Source of the DNA: Comamonas testosteroni
GTDB taxonomy: Bacteria > Pseudomonadota > Gammaproteobacteria > Burkholderiales > Burkholderiaceae_C
Reading direction: 5' to 3'
Assembly: GCF_030505195.1 (NCBI RefSeq)
Contig: NZ_CP129672.1
Span: forward strand, 3,444,501-3,508,500
DNA: 64,000 nucleotides
Made by a program: the position numbers and the translations under genes. A model generated the notes under the pieces. The model was given only the letters and a program-made list of their open reading frames with translations. It had not been told where the DNA came from and did no database searches. Every line of letters starts with the position of its first letter. Position 1 is the first letter of the stretch. Shown one piece after another: positions 45,149 through 54,102 of this stretch.

Positions 45149-47218
45149 TCAGGACTTGGGCTGGTCTGCAGCGGGATCGGCGTCGTTCATGTCCACTGCA
45201 ATGGAGATGGGGCCGGCCACGGTGTCGTCATCGTCCTCGCCGCTGTCCTCACCTTCGCTCTCGGCCTGGGCTCCTGCATCCAGGTGCTCAATCAGCGTGC
45301 CCGAGATGTCCAGCGAGATCTCGTCGATCTCGCCCAGCTTGACGCGTACATGGGCGCCGCGAGGCAGGTTCTGCGCACCCAGCACGGGCAGCACCAGCGG
45401 CAGATTGTCGGCGCGTACCAGGAAGGAACCGTTGGGGCCTTCCTTGAACACGCTGGCCGTCAGTTCGCTGATGCCGTTCTGCTCCAGATACTTGAGCGTC
45501 CAGAAGCGCTCCATGCCGGCCTGATAGCCGTTGTAGGCGCTGTAGGCACCGTCAAAGCTGCTGATGATGCCGAACAGCTCGGCGTCCTTGGGCTTGAAGG
45601 GCGCGGCCAGAGCGGCCGTCTTGCCGTGGCGGGCGCAGGCAATGATCTGCCATTGATTGACCAGATCCACATAGCGGCGCAGCGGGGAGGTGGCCCAGGA
45701 GTAGGCTTTCACGCCGATGCCGGCATGCGGCAAGGCCTTGGTGCTCATGCGCACCTTGACGCCGGGTGCCAGGCTGGCCTGGCTGCGGTAGATGCCGGGC
45801 ACACCGTGCTCGGCCAGCATCAGTCCCCAGGTGCTGTTGGCCACGATGGCTGCCTCGGCCACGATCAGGTCCAGCGGCGCGCCGCGCTTGCGCACGGTGA
45901 TCTGCACCTGCTCGCTGCCGTTGGGCTCGGCGCCGTCGTTGCCGACGAGACGGAAGTTGTAGTCCGGGCGGTTGAAGTTTTCGGGCTTGCCGCGCACCAC
46001 TTCGCGATTGGCCTTGAGGAACTTGGACCAGCGCTGCAAAAAGGTGAGCTCCTTGCGCTTTCCCAGCAATGAATCAGGCGTATTTTCAACCTCGATTGAG
46101 GAGTCGGTCAGCCATTCCTCGGTGACGATGTGATCGAGCTTGTCGTAGCGGAAGTTGACTTCCACGGGCACGCGTTCGAGACGGGTTTCGCTGGAGATGG
46201 TCTCCAGCGTCTCCTCGTTGATCTGCACATACAGCGAAACGGCGGGGTTGGAGCGGCCCTCGTCCAGCGTGTAGATATGCACCACGTCGTCGGGCAGCAT
46301 GGTGATCTTGTAGCCGGGCATGTAGACGGTGGACAGGCGGGCGCGGCCCAGCTTGTCCAGCTCGCCGCCGGGCGTGATGGCCAGACCGGGAGCGGCAATG
46401 TGGATGCCCACGGTGACGGTGCCCGTGCCCAGGCCGGTGACGGACAGCGCATCGTCGATTTCGGTGGTGGCCGAGTCGTCGATGGAGAAGGCCTGTACAT
46501 CGGCCACGGGCAGGTCGGACGGCGGCTGGGGTGCCTGCACGGCAGGAAAGCCCGTGCCCTTGGGGAAGTTGTCGAACAGGAAGCGCTTCCAGTGGAACTG
46601 GTAGGACGAGTCGATGGCACCAGCGCGATGCAGCAGCTCCAGCGGGGCCAGCTTGGTGGCGCGGCTGGCGTCGACCACGGCCTTGTATTCGGGGGCGTTC
46701 TTGTCGGGCTTGAACAGAATCTTGTAGAGCTGCTCGCGGATTGCCTGCGGGCACTCGCCGCGGCCCAATTCCTCGGCCCAGGCGTCGATCTGTGCCTGAA
46801 TCTGTTTTTTCTTCTCGATGGCGGCAAGGGCTTGCTGCAGGATTTCTGCAGGGGCCTTCTTGAAGCGGCCTTTGCCTGCACGACGGAAATAGTGCGGTGC
46901 GTCGTACAGGCAGAACAGCGCACCGGCCTGCTGGGCCAGCGTCGCGGATTCGGAAAAATAGTCACGCGCCAGGTCGGCAAAGCCGAACTCTTCCTCGGGC
47001 GCAAATTCCCAGGCCAGATCCAGATCGATCTCGGCGGCCTGGGCCTGGCCCTGGGCGATCAACTCGGCAGGAGCCGGCTTCTCGAACTTGAGCAGGATAT
47101 TGGCGGCCTTGACCTTGACCCGCTTGCCCGAGTCCAGCTCGACTTGGGCAGAGGATTCGGCTTCGGAGAGGATGCGTCCGGCCAGAAATTTGCCGGCTTC
47201 TTCAAACAGTGCGTGCAT
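45149..47218 (-). CDS. RNase II/RNase R family 3'-5' exoribonuclease (RNB domain)
   Basis: A protein of 689 residues from the ATG at 47218, giving an N-terminus MHALFEEAGKFLAG. The catalytic RNB domain starts near residue 240 with AFSIDDSATTEIDDALSV, which holds the four metal-binding Asp residues, and continues with VGIHIAAPGLAI, YKITMLPDDV and the TSPLRRYVDLVNQWQI motif. An S1-like C-terminal region follows (GAHVRVKLGEIDEISLDISG) and then an acidic tail. The N-terminal cold-shock domains of RNase R are not evident, so it resembles the shorter VacB-like/RNase II-type proteins of Burkholderiales. It degrades RNA from the 3' end. Confidence 0.88.
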   Translation of the reverse strand: MHALFEEAGKFLAGRILSEAESSAQVELDSGKRVKVKAANILLKFEKPAPAELIAQGQAQAAEIDLDLAWEFAPEEEFGFADLARDYFSESATLAQQAGALFCLYDAPHYFRRAGKGRFKKAPAEILQQALAAIEKKKQIQAQIDAWAEELGRGECPQAIREQLYKILFKPDKNAPEYKAVVDASRATKLAPLELLHRAGAIDSSYQFHWKRFLFDNFPKGTGFPAVQAPQPPSDLPVADVQAFSIDDSATTEIDDALSVTGLGTGTVTVGIHIAAPGLAITPGGELDKLGRARLSTVYMPGYKITMLPDDVVHIYTLDEGRSNPAVSLYVQINEETLETISSETRLERVPVEVNFRYDKLDHIVTEEWLTDSSIEVENTPDSLLGKRKELTFLQRWSKFLKANREVVRGKPENFNRPDYNFRLVGNDGAEPNGSEQVQITVRKRGAPLDLIVAEAAIVANSTWGLMLAEHGVPGIYRSQASLAPGVKVRMSTKALPHAGIGVKAYSWATSPLRRYVDLVNQWQIIACARHGKTAALAAPFKPKDAELFGIISSFDGAYSAYNGYQAGMERFWTLKYLEQNGISELTASVFKEGPNGSFLVRADNLPLVLPVLGAQNLPRGAHVRVKLGEIDEISLDISGTLIEHLDAGAQAESEGEDSGEDDDDTVAGPISIAVDMNDADPAADQPKS

Positions 47219-47387
47219 AACCGCGCATTTTCCCACGAGCCGAACATTCGGCGCTCGGAAGTGATTCAGTTCATGCTTGAGATCGGTCAATATCAGGCGC
47301 GGCCCCGCGCGATCAGGGTAGCGAACAGGGGGCACGTTGCAGCAATACAGCCGTTCCTCGGGGCGGCGCATGGAGTCGCCGAGGGGA

Positions 47388-47972
47388 TCAGGCCAAGGCC
47401 AGAAACTCGTCGATCCGGCCCAGATACTCGGCAAAGTTGCTCAGGGCGTGGTCGCCGCCTTCTTGCACCAGTTGAAGGGCGTGAGGGTAGCGCTCGCTCA
47501 TCTCGTTCCAGTCCAGCACCTCGTCGCCCTGGGCGATCAACACCATCTCGGGTGCTGCCGGCGTCATGGTGCGGGTGTCGAGTTGGCGTAATTCCTCAAT
47601 GTATTCGGGGCGAAAGAAAAACTTTTCCTCGGGGTCATGCCAGCTGGACTGCTCGCCAATGTATTTTTCCAGGTCGCGGGCCGGGTTGACGGCGGGGTTG
47701 ATCATCACGCTCTTGCAGCGTGCCAGCTGGGCCACCCAACTGGCGTAATAGCCGCCCAGCGACGAGCCCATGACGGCCATGTTCTGGCGTGGCCAGTTGG
47801 CGATGCCCTCGGCGATCACGGCCGCCGCTTCGCGCGGCGAGGGCGGCAGTTGAGGGCACCACCAGCGTACCTTGGAATGCCTGGCACCCACGTAGTCCGC
47901 CATGATGCGTGCCTTGTTGGACTGAGGGGAGGAGCGAAAGCCATGCAGATACAGCAGGTGGGTGGTCGTCAT
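47388..47972 (-). CDS. YqiA/YcfP-family alpha/beta hydrolase (esterase)
   Basis: A 194-residue compact alpha/beta hydrolase. HLLYLHGFRSSPQSNKARIM is the family N-terminus, the nucleophile Ser is in MGSSLGGYYASWVAQ, INPAVNPARDL follows, and an Asp/His pair is in IAQGDEVLDW and EGGDHALSNF. Escherichia coli YqiA is an esterase acting on palmitoyl-CoA and small esters in vitro; the physiological substrate is unknown. The gene diverges from rodA across a 177-base gap. Confidence 0.87.
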   Translation of the reverse strand: MTTTHLLYLHGFRSSPQSNKARIMADYVGARHSKVRWWCPQLPPSPREAAAVIAEGIANWPRQNMAVMGSSLGGYYASWVAQLARCKSVMINPAVNPARDLEKYIGEQSSWHDPEEKFFFRPEYIEELRQLDTRTMTPAAPEMVLIAQGDEVLDWNEMSERYPHALQLVQEGGDHALSNFAEYLGRIDEFLALA

Positions 47973-48149
47973 AGCGGCAATCTCCTCTGGTGAAAAACAC
48001 TTCTGTCTCGGTCATTGTGGACTGTCTGTCCCAAGACTATCAGGGGAGAAGGCCTAAAGCGGTGGAATGAGCGTAGGCCGACTTGAGTCGTCAGCAAAGC
48101 TCAACCCTGCAAGCTGCACGGCAGTCGGCTCCCCCGATAATTGCGGCCC

Positions 48150-49331
48150 ATGTCCGCCATCGAATTCGATAAGCCCTCGCTGCTGCAACGCATTGTTCCG
48201 CTGTTTCGCGGCTTTGATTTCCTGCTGCTTCTCTTTATCGCCATGTTGGCGGGTGCGGGGCTGCTGGCCATGTACTCGGCGGGCTTCGACCACGGCACGC
48301 GCTTTGTGGACCACGGCCGCAATATGCTGATTGCGGCAGGTCTGCTGTTCGTGCTGGCCCAGATATCCCCCCAGCAGCTGATGAAGGTGGCCGTGCCGCT
48401 CTACACCCTGGGCGTGGTGTTGCTGGTGGCAGTGGCGCTGTTCGGCATCACCAAGAAGGGAGCCACGCGCTGGGTGAATGTGGGTGTGGTGATTCAGCCC
48501 TCCGAGCTTTTGAAGATCGCCACGCCGCTGATGCTGGCCTGGTGGTTCCAGCGCCGCGAGGGCAATCTGCGCGCATCGGACTTTGCCATCGCCTTTGTGC
48601 TGCTGATGGTGCCCGTGGGGCTGATCATGAAGCAGCCCGATCTGGGTACCTCGCTGCTGGTGATGGCTGCCGGCCTGTCTGTGATCTTTTTTGCCGGCCT
48701 GCCCTGGAAACTCATCGTGCCGCCCGTGCTGCTGGCCCTGGTCGGCGTTTTCCTCATTGTCTGGTTTGAACCCCAGCTCTGCGCCGATGGCGTGAGCTGG
48801 TATTTTTTGCATGACTATCAACGTACACGCGTCTGCACCTTGCTGGACCCCACGCGCGACCCGCTGGGCAAGGGCTTTCACATCATTCAGGGCATGATCG
48901 CCATCGGTTCGGGCGGTGTCTGGGGCAAGGGTTTTATGGCAGGCACGCAGACCCACCTGGAATTCATTCCGGAGCGCACCACCGACTTCATCTTTGCCGC
49001 CTATTCCGAGGAATTCGGCCTCATAGGCAATCTCTTCATCATCGTCGGCTTTCTGCTGCTGGTCTGGCGGGGGCTGGCCATTTCCATGAATGCCAACTCG
49101 CTGTTCGGCCGACTGATGGCAGCGGCCGTGGCCATGATCTTCTTCACCTATGCGTTCGTGAACATGGGCATGGTCAGCGGCATCCTGCCGGTGGTGGGTG
49201 TGCCTCTACCTTTCATCAGCTATGGCGGCACGGCCATGGTCACGCTGGGTCTGGCGCTGGGCGTGTTGATGTCGGTGTCGCGGGCGCAGCGGCAACTACC
49301 CGGCAGTGATGGGCATATTCCCCATGCGTGA
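48150..49331 (+). CDS. rodA: Rod-shape peptidoglycan polymerase RodA (SEDS family)
   Basis: A 393-residue membrane protein with about ten helices. ATRWVNVGVVIQPSELLKIATPL, the extracytoplasmic loop with DPTRDPLGKGFHIIQGMIAIGSGGVWGKGFMAGTQTHLEFIPERTTDFIFAAYSEEFGL, and LPVVGVPLPFISYGGTAM are SEDS motifs, and the first two distinguish RodA from FtsW. It polymerises lipid II in the lateral wall, normally with PBP2; mrdA, mreBCD and the rest of that cluster may lie elsewhere, not in this window. A TTG at 48141 is in frame before the chosen ATG. Confidence 0.95.
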   Translation: MSAIEFDKPSLLQRIVPLFRGFDFLLLLFIAMLAGAGLLAMYSAGFDHGTRFVDHGRNMLIAAGLLFVLAQISPQQLMKVAVPLYTLGVVLLVAVALFGITKKGATRWVNVGVVIQPSELLKIATPLMLAWWFQRREGNLRASDFAIAFVLLMVPVGLIMKQPDLGTSLLVMAAGLSVIFFAGLPWKLIVPPVLLALVGVFLIVWFEPQLCADGVSWYFLHDYQRTRVCTLLDPTRDPLGKGFHIIQGMIAIGSGGVWGKGFMAGTQTHLEFIPERTTDFIFAAYSEEFGLIGNLFIIVGFLLLVWRGLAISMNANSLFGRLMAAAVAMIFFTYAFVNMGMVSGILPVVGVPLPFISYGGTAMVTLGLALGVLMSVSRAQRQLPGSDGHIPHA

Positions 49332-49715
49332 AGACCCGTGATTGGGATTGAATGCTCTTAAAAGGAGAGCTGCTATCCCATGCTTTGCAAGCTTTGGGTA
49401 ATGTTTTTATGTGAAACTGCATGCCGGGGCGACGGGCTTAGATCGTTGAAAAATGTCAGTAGTTCCGTCCAAGGTCTTGCTTCGACTGTAAACAGCGTTT
49501 ACAAACGGTTCTGGGGGGTCAGAAGACCGATCAAGCGGGAGCGGCAAAGACCCAGGTGGGGTTTTGTCATGCAAAGCGGGCAGGGCGGAACCCGGCAAGT
49601 GCGAAGCTAAGTGAATGGAGCGGAATGTTGTTCAGCCTGGTGGGGCAGCATTCCGCTCTTTTTTATGCGCAGCCCGAGACAAGTCAGGGCTTGCAGCTAT
49701 CTCTACAATGCACTC
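49332..49715 (+). ncRNA. 384-base gap with hairpins and a terminator: possible small RNA or tldD leader
   Basis: No gene is visible. The gap holds a small hairpin near the rodA end (GCTCT ... AGAGC, 49350-49368), a perfect 7-3-7 inverted repeat TGTAAAC-AGC-GTTTACA (49487-49503), several G-rich segments, and a strong terminator at 49618-49664. The terminator lies 287 bases after rodA and 52 bases before the tldD start. This could be a separately transcribed RNA of up to about 200 bases, a long rodA 3' end, or a regulated leader. I cannot match it to 6S RNA, RNase P RNA, tmRNA, SRP RNA or a riboswitch class. Confidence 0.35.
49618..49664 (+). terminator. Strong intrinsic terminator upstream of tldD
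   Basis: GAGCGGAATG (49618-49627) pairs perfectly with CATTCCGCTC (49649-49658) across a 21-base loop, followed by TTTTTT. No annotated gene ends just before it. Confidence 0.85.
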
Positions 49716-51176
49716 ATGATTTCCCGCGAACCCACCATCGAACGCTTGGCCACGGCCCGTCAGTTGCTGCTTGAGCCCTTCGGCCTGGACGAAACCCATC
49801 TTGCGCGTGCGCTTGCCGAAATTCGCTCGCACCAGGTGGATGACGCCGATCTCTACTTCCAGTACACCCGCGCGGAAGGCTGGAGTCTGGAGGAAGGCAT
49901 CGTCAAGACCGGCTCCTTCTCCATCGACCAGGGAGTAGGTGTTCGGGCGGTCAGCGGCGAGAAGACGGCTTTTGCCTATTCCGACGATATTTCCGAAGCC
50001 TCGCTGCTGGATGCCGCACGTACCGTGCGCTCCATCTCCAGCGCCACCCAGACGCGCCGCGTCAAGGCGGGTGCGCAGAAGATTGCGCCAAGCCGCTCTC
50101 TGTACCCTGAACTGGACCCCATCAGCACGCTGGACAGCACGGCCAAGGTCGAGCTGCTGGGCAAGGTGGAAAAGCTGGCCCGCGCCAAGGACCCGCGCGT
50201 GGTACAGGTCATGGCCGGTCTTGCCAGTGAATACGATGTGGTGCTGGTGGCCCGTGCAGACGGCACGCTGGCGGCCGACGTGCGCCCGCTGGTGCGCCTG
50301 TCGGTGACTGTGATCGCCGAGCAGAAGGGCCGCCGCGAGGTGGGTTCCTCCGGTGGTGGTGGTCGCTTCGGTCTGGCCTATTTCAGTGACGAGCAGATCA
50401 GCCAGTATGTGGACGAGGCCGTGCATGCAGCCCTGGTCAACCTCGAATCGCGTCCCGCGCCTGCAGGCGTGATGACCGTGGTGCTGGGCTCGGGCTGGCC
50501 CGGCGTGCTGTTCCACGAGGCCGTGGGCCATGGTCTTGAAGGCGACTTCAACCGCAAGGGCTCCAGCGCCTTCAGCGGCCGCATCGGCCAGCGTGTGGCT
50601 GCCAAGGGCGTGACCGTGCTGGATGACGGCACGATTGCCGATCGTCGTGGCTCTCTGAACGTGGACGACGAAGGCCATGTCAGCCAGAGCAATGTGCTGA
50701 TCGAGGACGGCATTCTCAAGGGCTATATCCAGGACTCGATGAATGCGCGCCTGATGGGCGTCAAGCCCACGGGCAATGGCCGTCGCGAAAGCTACGCCCA
50801 CATCCCCATGCCGCGCATGACCAACACCTATATGCTGGGTGGCGACAAGGATCCGCAGGAGATCATTGGCTCCATCAAGAAGGGCCTGTACGCCACCAAC
50901 TTCGGCGGCGGTCAGGTGGACATCACCAGCGGCAAGTTCGTGTTCTCTGCCAGCGAAGCCTATTGGGTGGAAAACGGCAAGATCCAGTACCCCGTCAAGG
51001 GCGCGACCATCATCGGCAGCGGCCCGGAGTCGCTCAAGCACATCAGCATGATAGGCAACGACATGCGCCTGGACTCGGGTGTGGGCACCTGCGGCAAGGA
51101 AGGCCAGAGCGTGCCTGTGGGCGTGGGTCAGCCTACGCTGCGCATTGACGGCCTGACGGTTGGCGGCACGGCCTGA
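49716..51176 (+). CDS. tldD: Metalloprotease TldD
   Basis: A 486-residue zinc protease that with TldE (PmbA) trims peptides such as microcins and CcdA. The HExxxH motif is at residue 267 ([15 protein letters not shown]), and the [36 protein letters not shown] and SAEAYW-type ([28 protein letters not shown]) regions are conserved. The start [11 protein letters not shown] at 49716 is preferred; the frame is open further upstream through the terminator, which is unlikely to be translated. tldE is not in this window. Confidence 0.95.
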   Translation: MISREPTIERLATARQLLLEPFGLDETHLARALAEIRSHQVDDADLYFQYTRAEGWSLEEGIVKTGSFSIDQGVGVRAVSGEKTAFAYSDDISEASLLDAARTVRSISSATQTRRVKAGAQKIAPSRSLYPELDPISTLDSTAKVELLGKVEKLARAKDPRVVQVMAGLASEYDVVLVARADGTLAADVRPLVRLSVTVIAEQKGRREVGSSGGGGRFGLAYFSDEQISQYVDEAVHAALVNLESRPAPAGVMTVVLGSGWPGVLFHEAVGHGLEGDFNRKGSSAFSGRIGQRVAAKGVTVLDDGTIADRRGSLNVDDEGHVSQSNVLIEDGILKGYIQDSMNARLMGVKPTGNGRRESYAHIPMPRMTNTYMLGGDKDPQEIIGSIKKGLYATNFGGGQVDITSGKFVFSASEAYWVENGKIQYPVKGATIIGSGPESLKHISMIGNDMRLDSGVGTCGKEGQSVPVGVGQPTLRIDGLTVGGTA

Positions 51177-51213
51177 TAGAGATTTCATGGCGGGTCGGCC
51201 CGCCGCGAGCACC

Positions 51214-51248
51214 AAACCCCGCTTTGCATGACAGAGCGGGGTTTTTCA
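51214..51248 (+). terminator. Intrinsic terminator after tldD
   Basis: AAACCCCGCT (51214-51223) pairs with AGCGGGGTTT (51235-51244), followed by TT and CATTTC. A perfect 10-bp stem. Confidence 0.85.
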
Positions 51249-51576
51249 TTTCAGCGTGCTGCAAACCGTTCGCCACCGACCGTTAGCGGCAACAAGGCTT
51301 GTGGCAGAGCGCTTTGTATCGCCTGGCAGCAGGGTTTTTCATGGTTTTTCATGGGCTGATGCTGAATATTGCTGATTCGCTGAAAAATTGCACTGATACT
51401 TGATAAATGGAAATTTATATCAATAAAATTCTGAAAAATAAGAAAAAACGCAAAAATACTGCGTTGGATTAAATATTAAAAAATGCGTCATTTCAGAGGG
51501 GGAACCTGTTTTTGACAGAACAGCAGTGCGAGCTGCTGATGTTGCAATGCAAAAGAGCTGTGCTACATTGAAAGAC
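51249..51576 (+). promoter_or_regulatory. Upstream region of the DAHP synthase leader, with a candidate promoter
   Basis: The first part is featureless; 51360-51490 is very AT-rich with runs of A and T that could act as an UP element or H-NS-type site. TTGACA at 51512-51517 is a perfect -35 box, though the matching -10 at 17 bp (GCTGAT, 51535-51540) is poor. TTGCAA (51542) with TACATT (51564-51569) is an alternative but would leave almost no leader before the ATG at 51577. No gene is seen. Confidence 0.45.
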
Positions 51577-51639
51577 ATGCAAACGCAACGCGCCTATTTC
51601 TTTTACTTTTGGTTCTCGCCCCCGGCGGCTGAGAGGTAA
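51577..51639 (+). CDS. Aromatic amino acid leader peptide of the DAHP synthase gene
   Basis: A 20-residue frame: MQTQRAYFFYFWFSPPAAER. Seven consecutive residues, YFFYFWF, are Phe (four), Tyr (two) and Trp (one). The peptide's last codons overlap one arm of the antiterminator, and the terminator begins 31 bases after its stop. This is the layout of ribosome-mediated attenuation: stalling at Phe/Tyr/Trp codons when charged tRNA is scarce should favour read-through into the DAHP synthase gene. A ribosome-binding site is weak (GAAAG, 51570-51574). Confidence 0.85.
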   Translation: MQTQRAYFFYFWFSPPAAER

Positions 51640-51703
51640 TAGCGCGCACCCTGCAAACACCTCCCAAAGAACCGCCGAAGCTGCAAAGCCCGGCGGTTTT
51701 TTT
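51624..51703 (+). promoter_or_regulatory. Attenuator: antiterminator and intrinsic terminator before the DAHP synthase gene
   Basis: Terminator: AACCGCCG (51670-51677) pairs with CGGCGGTT (51691-51698), followed by TTTTT. Antiterminator: GGCGG (51624-51628) inside the leader peptide can pair with CCGCC (51672-51676), and GAGG (51633-51636) with CCTC (51660-51663), which breaks the terminator. The two structures share the same bases, so they exclude each other. The DAHP synthase start codon is 58 bases after the T-tract. Confidence 0.85.
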
Positions 51704-51760
51704 ATTTCCACGTTCCAGCTCCCCGGTTTTCAAAGATTCAAGACCTCACGAAAGATTGCC

Positions 51761-52921
51761 ATGACTGCTCTGAACACTTCCGCCACCGATTCCTGGTATC
51801 GCGCCGGCTCCCCCAAGACAGGCCAGACCGACGACGCACGTATCAAGGACATCACAGTGTTACCCCCTCCAGAGCACCTCATTCGCTTCTTCCCAATCTG
51901 CGGTACAGCCGTGGAAACGCTGATCAGCGACACTCGCCGCAGCATCCACAACATCATGCGTGCGCAGGATGACCGTCTGCTGGTCATCGTCGGTCCTTGC
52001 TCCATTCACGATCCGGCTGCTGCCCTGGACTACGCCCGCCGCCTGGCCGTGGTGCGTGAGCAGTACAAGGACACGCTGGAAGTGGTGATGCGCGTCTACT
52101 TCGAGAAGCCCCGCACCACCGTGGGCTGGAAGGGGCTGATCAACGATCCCTACCTGGATCAGAGCTATCGCATCGACGAAGGCCTGCGCATTGCGCGCCA
52201 GCTCCTGATCGACATCAACCGCCTCGGGGTGCCTGCGGCCAGCGAGTTCCTGGACGTGATCTCGCCCCAGTACATTGGTGATCTGATCAGCTGGGGCGCC
52301 ATCGGTGCCCGCACCACGGAAAGCCAGGTGCATCGTGAACTGGCTTCGGGTATTTCGGCGCCTATTGGCTTCAAGAACGGCACGGACGGCAATATCCGCA
52401 TTGCCACCGACGCGATTCAGTCGGCCAGCCGCGGCCACCATTTCCTGTCGGTACACAAGAACGGCCAGGTCGCCATCGTGCACACGGGAGGCAATCAGGA
52501 CTGTCACGTGATTCTGCGCGGTGGCAAGACGCCCAACTACGATGCCGCTCATGTGGCGGCCGCCTGCCGGGATCTGGAGGCAGCGGGCCTGACGCCTTCG
52601 CTGATGGTGGACTGCAGCCACGCCAACAGCAACAAGCAGCATGAGCGCCAGAAGGATGTGGCCCGCGATATTGCGGCTCAGATCGCCGGTGGCTCCAGTA
52701 GCGTGTTCGGCGTGATGATCGAAGGCCATCTGGTCGGCGGTGCGCAGAAGTTCACACCCGGCAAGGACGAGGTCTGCGATCTGACCTATGGCCAGAGCAT
52801 TACCGATGCCTGCCTGGGCTGGGATGATTCCCTGGCAACGCTGCAAGAGCTGTCGCAGGCCGTGAGCCAGCGCCGCGCTTCTGCGCTTGCCAGCAAGCAG
52901 GAAGCCGAAGTGCTCGCCTGA
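51761..52921 (+). CDS. aroG: Class I 3-deoxy-7-phosphoheptulonate (DAHP) synthase
   Basis: A 386-residue type I-alpha enzyme of the AroF/AroG/AroH kind, which condenses phosphoenolpyruvate and erythrose 4-phosphate at the entry of the shikimate pathway. LVIVGPCSIHDPAAALDYA, MRVYFEKPRTTVGWKGLINDP, GARTTESQVHRELASG, GFKNGTDGN and MVDCSHANSNK contain the metal and substrate residues. Whether feedback is by Phe or Tyr cannot be decided by eye, so aroG is used loosely. Expression is probably set by the Phe/Tyr/Trp attenuator directly upstream. A long terminator follows. Confidence 0.93.
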   Translation: MTALNTSATDSWYRAGSPKTGQTDDARIKDITVLPPPEHLIRFFPICGTAVETLISDTRRSIHNIMRAQDDRLLVIVGPCSIHDPAAALDYARRLAVVREQYKDTLEVVMRVYFEKPRTTVGWKGLINDPYLDQSYRIDEGLRIARQLLIDINRLGVPAASEFLDVISPQYIGDLISWGAIGARTTESQVHRELASGISAPIGFKNGTDGNIRIATDAIQSASRGHHFLSVHKNGQVAIVHTGGNQDCHVILRGGKTPNYDAAHVAAACRDLEAAGLTPSLMVDCSHANSNKQHERQKDVARDIAAQIAGGSSSVFGVMIEGHLVGGAQKFTPGKDEVCDLTYGQSITDACLGWDDSLATLQELSQAVSQRRASALASKQEAEVLA

Positions 52922-52942
52922 TCGATGATGCGGGCGTGAACG

Positions 52943-52985
52943 AAACAGGCCACAGGGAGTATTTCCTGTGGCCTGTTTGTTTTTA
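52943..52985 (+). terminator. Intrinsic terminator after the DAHP synthase gene
   Basis: AAACAGGCCACAGG (52943-52956) pairs perfectly with CCTGTGGCCTGTTT (52965-52978) around GAGTATTT, then GTTTTTAT. A 14-bp stem, likely also useful for the convergent yqcC gene. Confidence 0.9.
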
Positions 52986-53017
52986 TATGGGAATGGGGCT
53001 GCTGCTTGCCTGCTCGA

Positions 53018-53389
53018 TCAGTGTTTGGTGTCCGGCGTTGATGCCGGTGTCATCTCGCAGCCATTGAGTGTGGCATCGATGCGGTTGAGCAGGCGCAGCA
53101 GATGCTGCTTGTCAAAGTCGGTGCGCTGCTGCCACTCGTGGTCGGCCAGCGGATAGACATGGCTTTGGTGAGGGAGGCTGCCCTTGGCATCAATCACGGC
53201 GTGCAGGCGCGGGATGAACACCCATTGCAGCCACTCGTGCAGCTTGAGAGTGTCGTACATGAAAGGCGTTGTGGATTCCAGTGCCTTGGGGTCTGGGGCT
53301 GCGGCGGACCAGAGCTTCTGGACCTGCAGTTCGGCCTCCAGCTGTTGCAGATGCTCGCGTATTTCTTGGTGGATGTTTTCAGCGGTCAT
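53018..53389 (-). CDS. YqcC-family (DUF446) protein
   Basis: A 123-residue soluble protein. The helical N-terminus IREHLQQLEAELQVQKLW and PFMYDTLKLHEWLQWVFIPRLHAVID match YqcC-type proteins, which have an all-helical fold and no established function. It is convergent with the DAHP synthase gene. The 394 bases upstream of it (53390-53783) hold no recognisable gene. Confidence 0.82.
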   Translation of the reverse strand: MTAENIHQEIREHLQQLEAELQVQKLWSAAAPDPKALESTTPFMYDTLKLHEWLQWVFIPRLHAVIDAKGSLPHQSHVYPLADHEWQQRTDFDKQHLLRLLNRIDATLNGCEMTPASTPDTKH

Positions 53390-53783
53390 GGTGATGGTTC
53401 CTGAAGGCGTTGCAAGGCCTGCAAACTGGTATTCGTCAAAAATCTATCCAGTATGTAAGTCCTCTCATCACATTTTCAAGGCAGGAGCCCGGATGGAGAT
53501 AACTGACGGGTTACGAGTCCGTAATGACTCTTGAAAAAGACGGTTTTGCCCTTATATTGATGCCAAGTATGTGAGTGATGCTATCAAATTTAATGTTTTT
53601 GCATTGCTTTGCACACCATGTTCCCGTAACCGCTGTGATGCATGAGGCGCGCTTTCAGGCCTTGCAGTGGTTGCCGCAGCTGTTTGCAAGCCGTCAGCTT
53701 GCAGCGTCTTCAGCACCGCGGTCACCATTAAGCTGTGGCCACGACAACGAATGGTGCAAGAGTCACCAGGTCAGAGGAGATTT
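53390..53783. other. 394-base divergent intergenic region
   Basis: It separates yqcC (minus) from the small gene at 53784 (plus) and so should hold two promoters. Short open frames here lack ribosome-binding sites and motifs. AT-rich segments at 53440-53480 and 53520-53610 are the likely promoter regions. I see no repeat or hairpin of note. Confidence 0.5.
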
Positions 53784-54101
53784 ATGCGTAGTGAAGTAAT
53801 CGTGGTTTTGGATGGCGACCGTGAATATCGGGTCGATACCCAGTCGCTGTCCCCTATCAGTTCGGACGAAGGCCGGCGCTGGCTGGACCAGCAGTTTGTC
53901 TCGCTCGAATGCGAGCCTTTGCGGGCTACCGGCAAGGTGTTGCTGGCCGACAAGCTGGTGGTGGTGGCGCGTGAGGCGCGCAATCGCCCCGAGCTGTTTG
54001 ACAACCAGGACTGGCGCAACAGCTATGCCCTGGCAGCGCATGCTGTGCTGGGCAAGCCCTTGATCCGGGTGGATGTGCCGGCGATGTCGATAAGTTATTG
54101 A
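53784..54101 (+). CDS. Hypothetical protein of 105 residues
   Basis: The start at 53784 follows GAGGAGA at 5-6 bases, a strong signal. The product MRSEVIVVLDGDREYRV... looks like a small soluble alpha/beta protein, with SSDEGRRWLDQQFVSLECEPLRATGKVLLADKLVVVAREA in the middle and a short C-terminus ending SISY. No motif, signal peptide or membrane segment. I do not recognise it; similar short proteins exist in related genomes as far as I recall. A family B repeat begins 2 bases after its stop. Confidence 0.65.
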   Translation: MRSEVIVVLDGDREYRVDTQSLSPISSDEGRRWLDQQFVSLECEPLRATGKVLLADKLVVVAREARNRPELFDNQDWRNSYALAAHAVLGKPLIRVDVPAMSISY

Positions 54102-54102
54102 C

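Noticed and set aside
49332..49664. 6S RNA, RNase P RNA, tmRNA or SRP RNA in the rodA-tldD gap
   Set aside because: None of the conserved core motifs of these RNAs could be found by eye.
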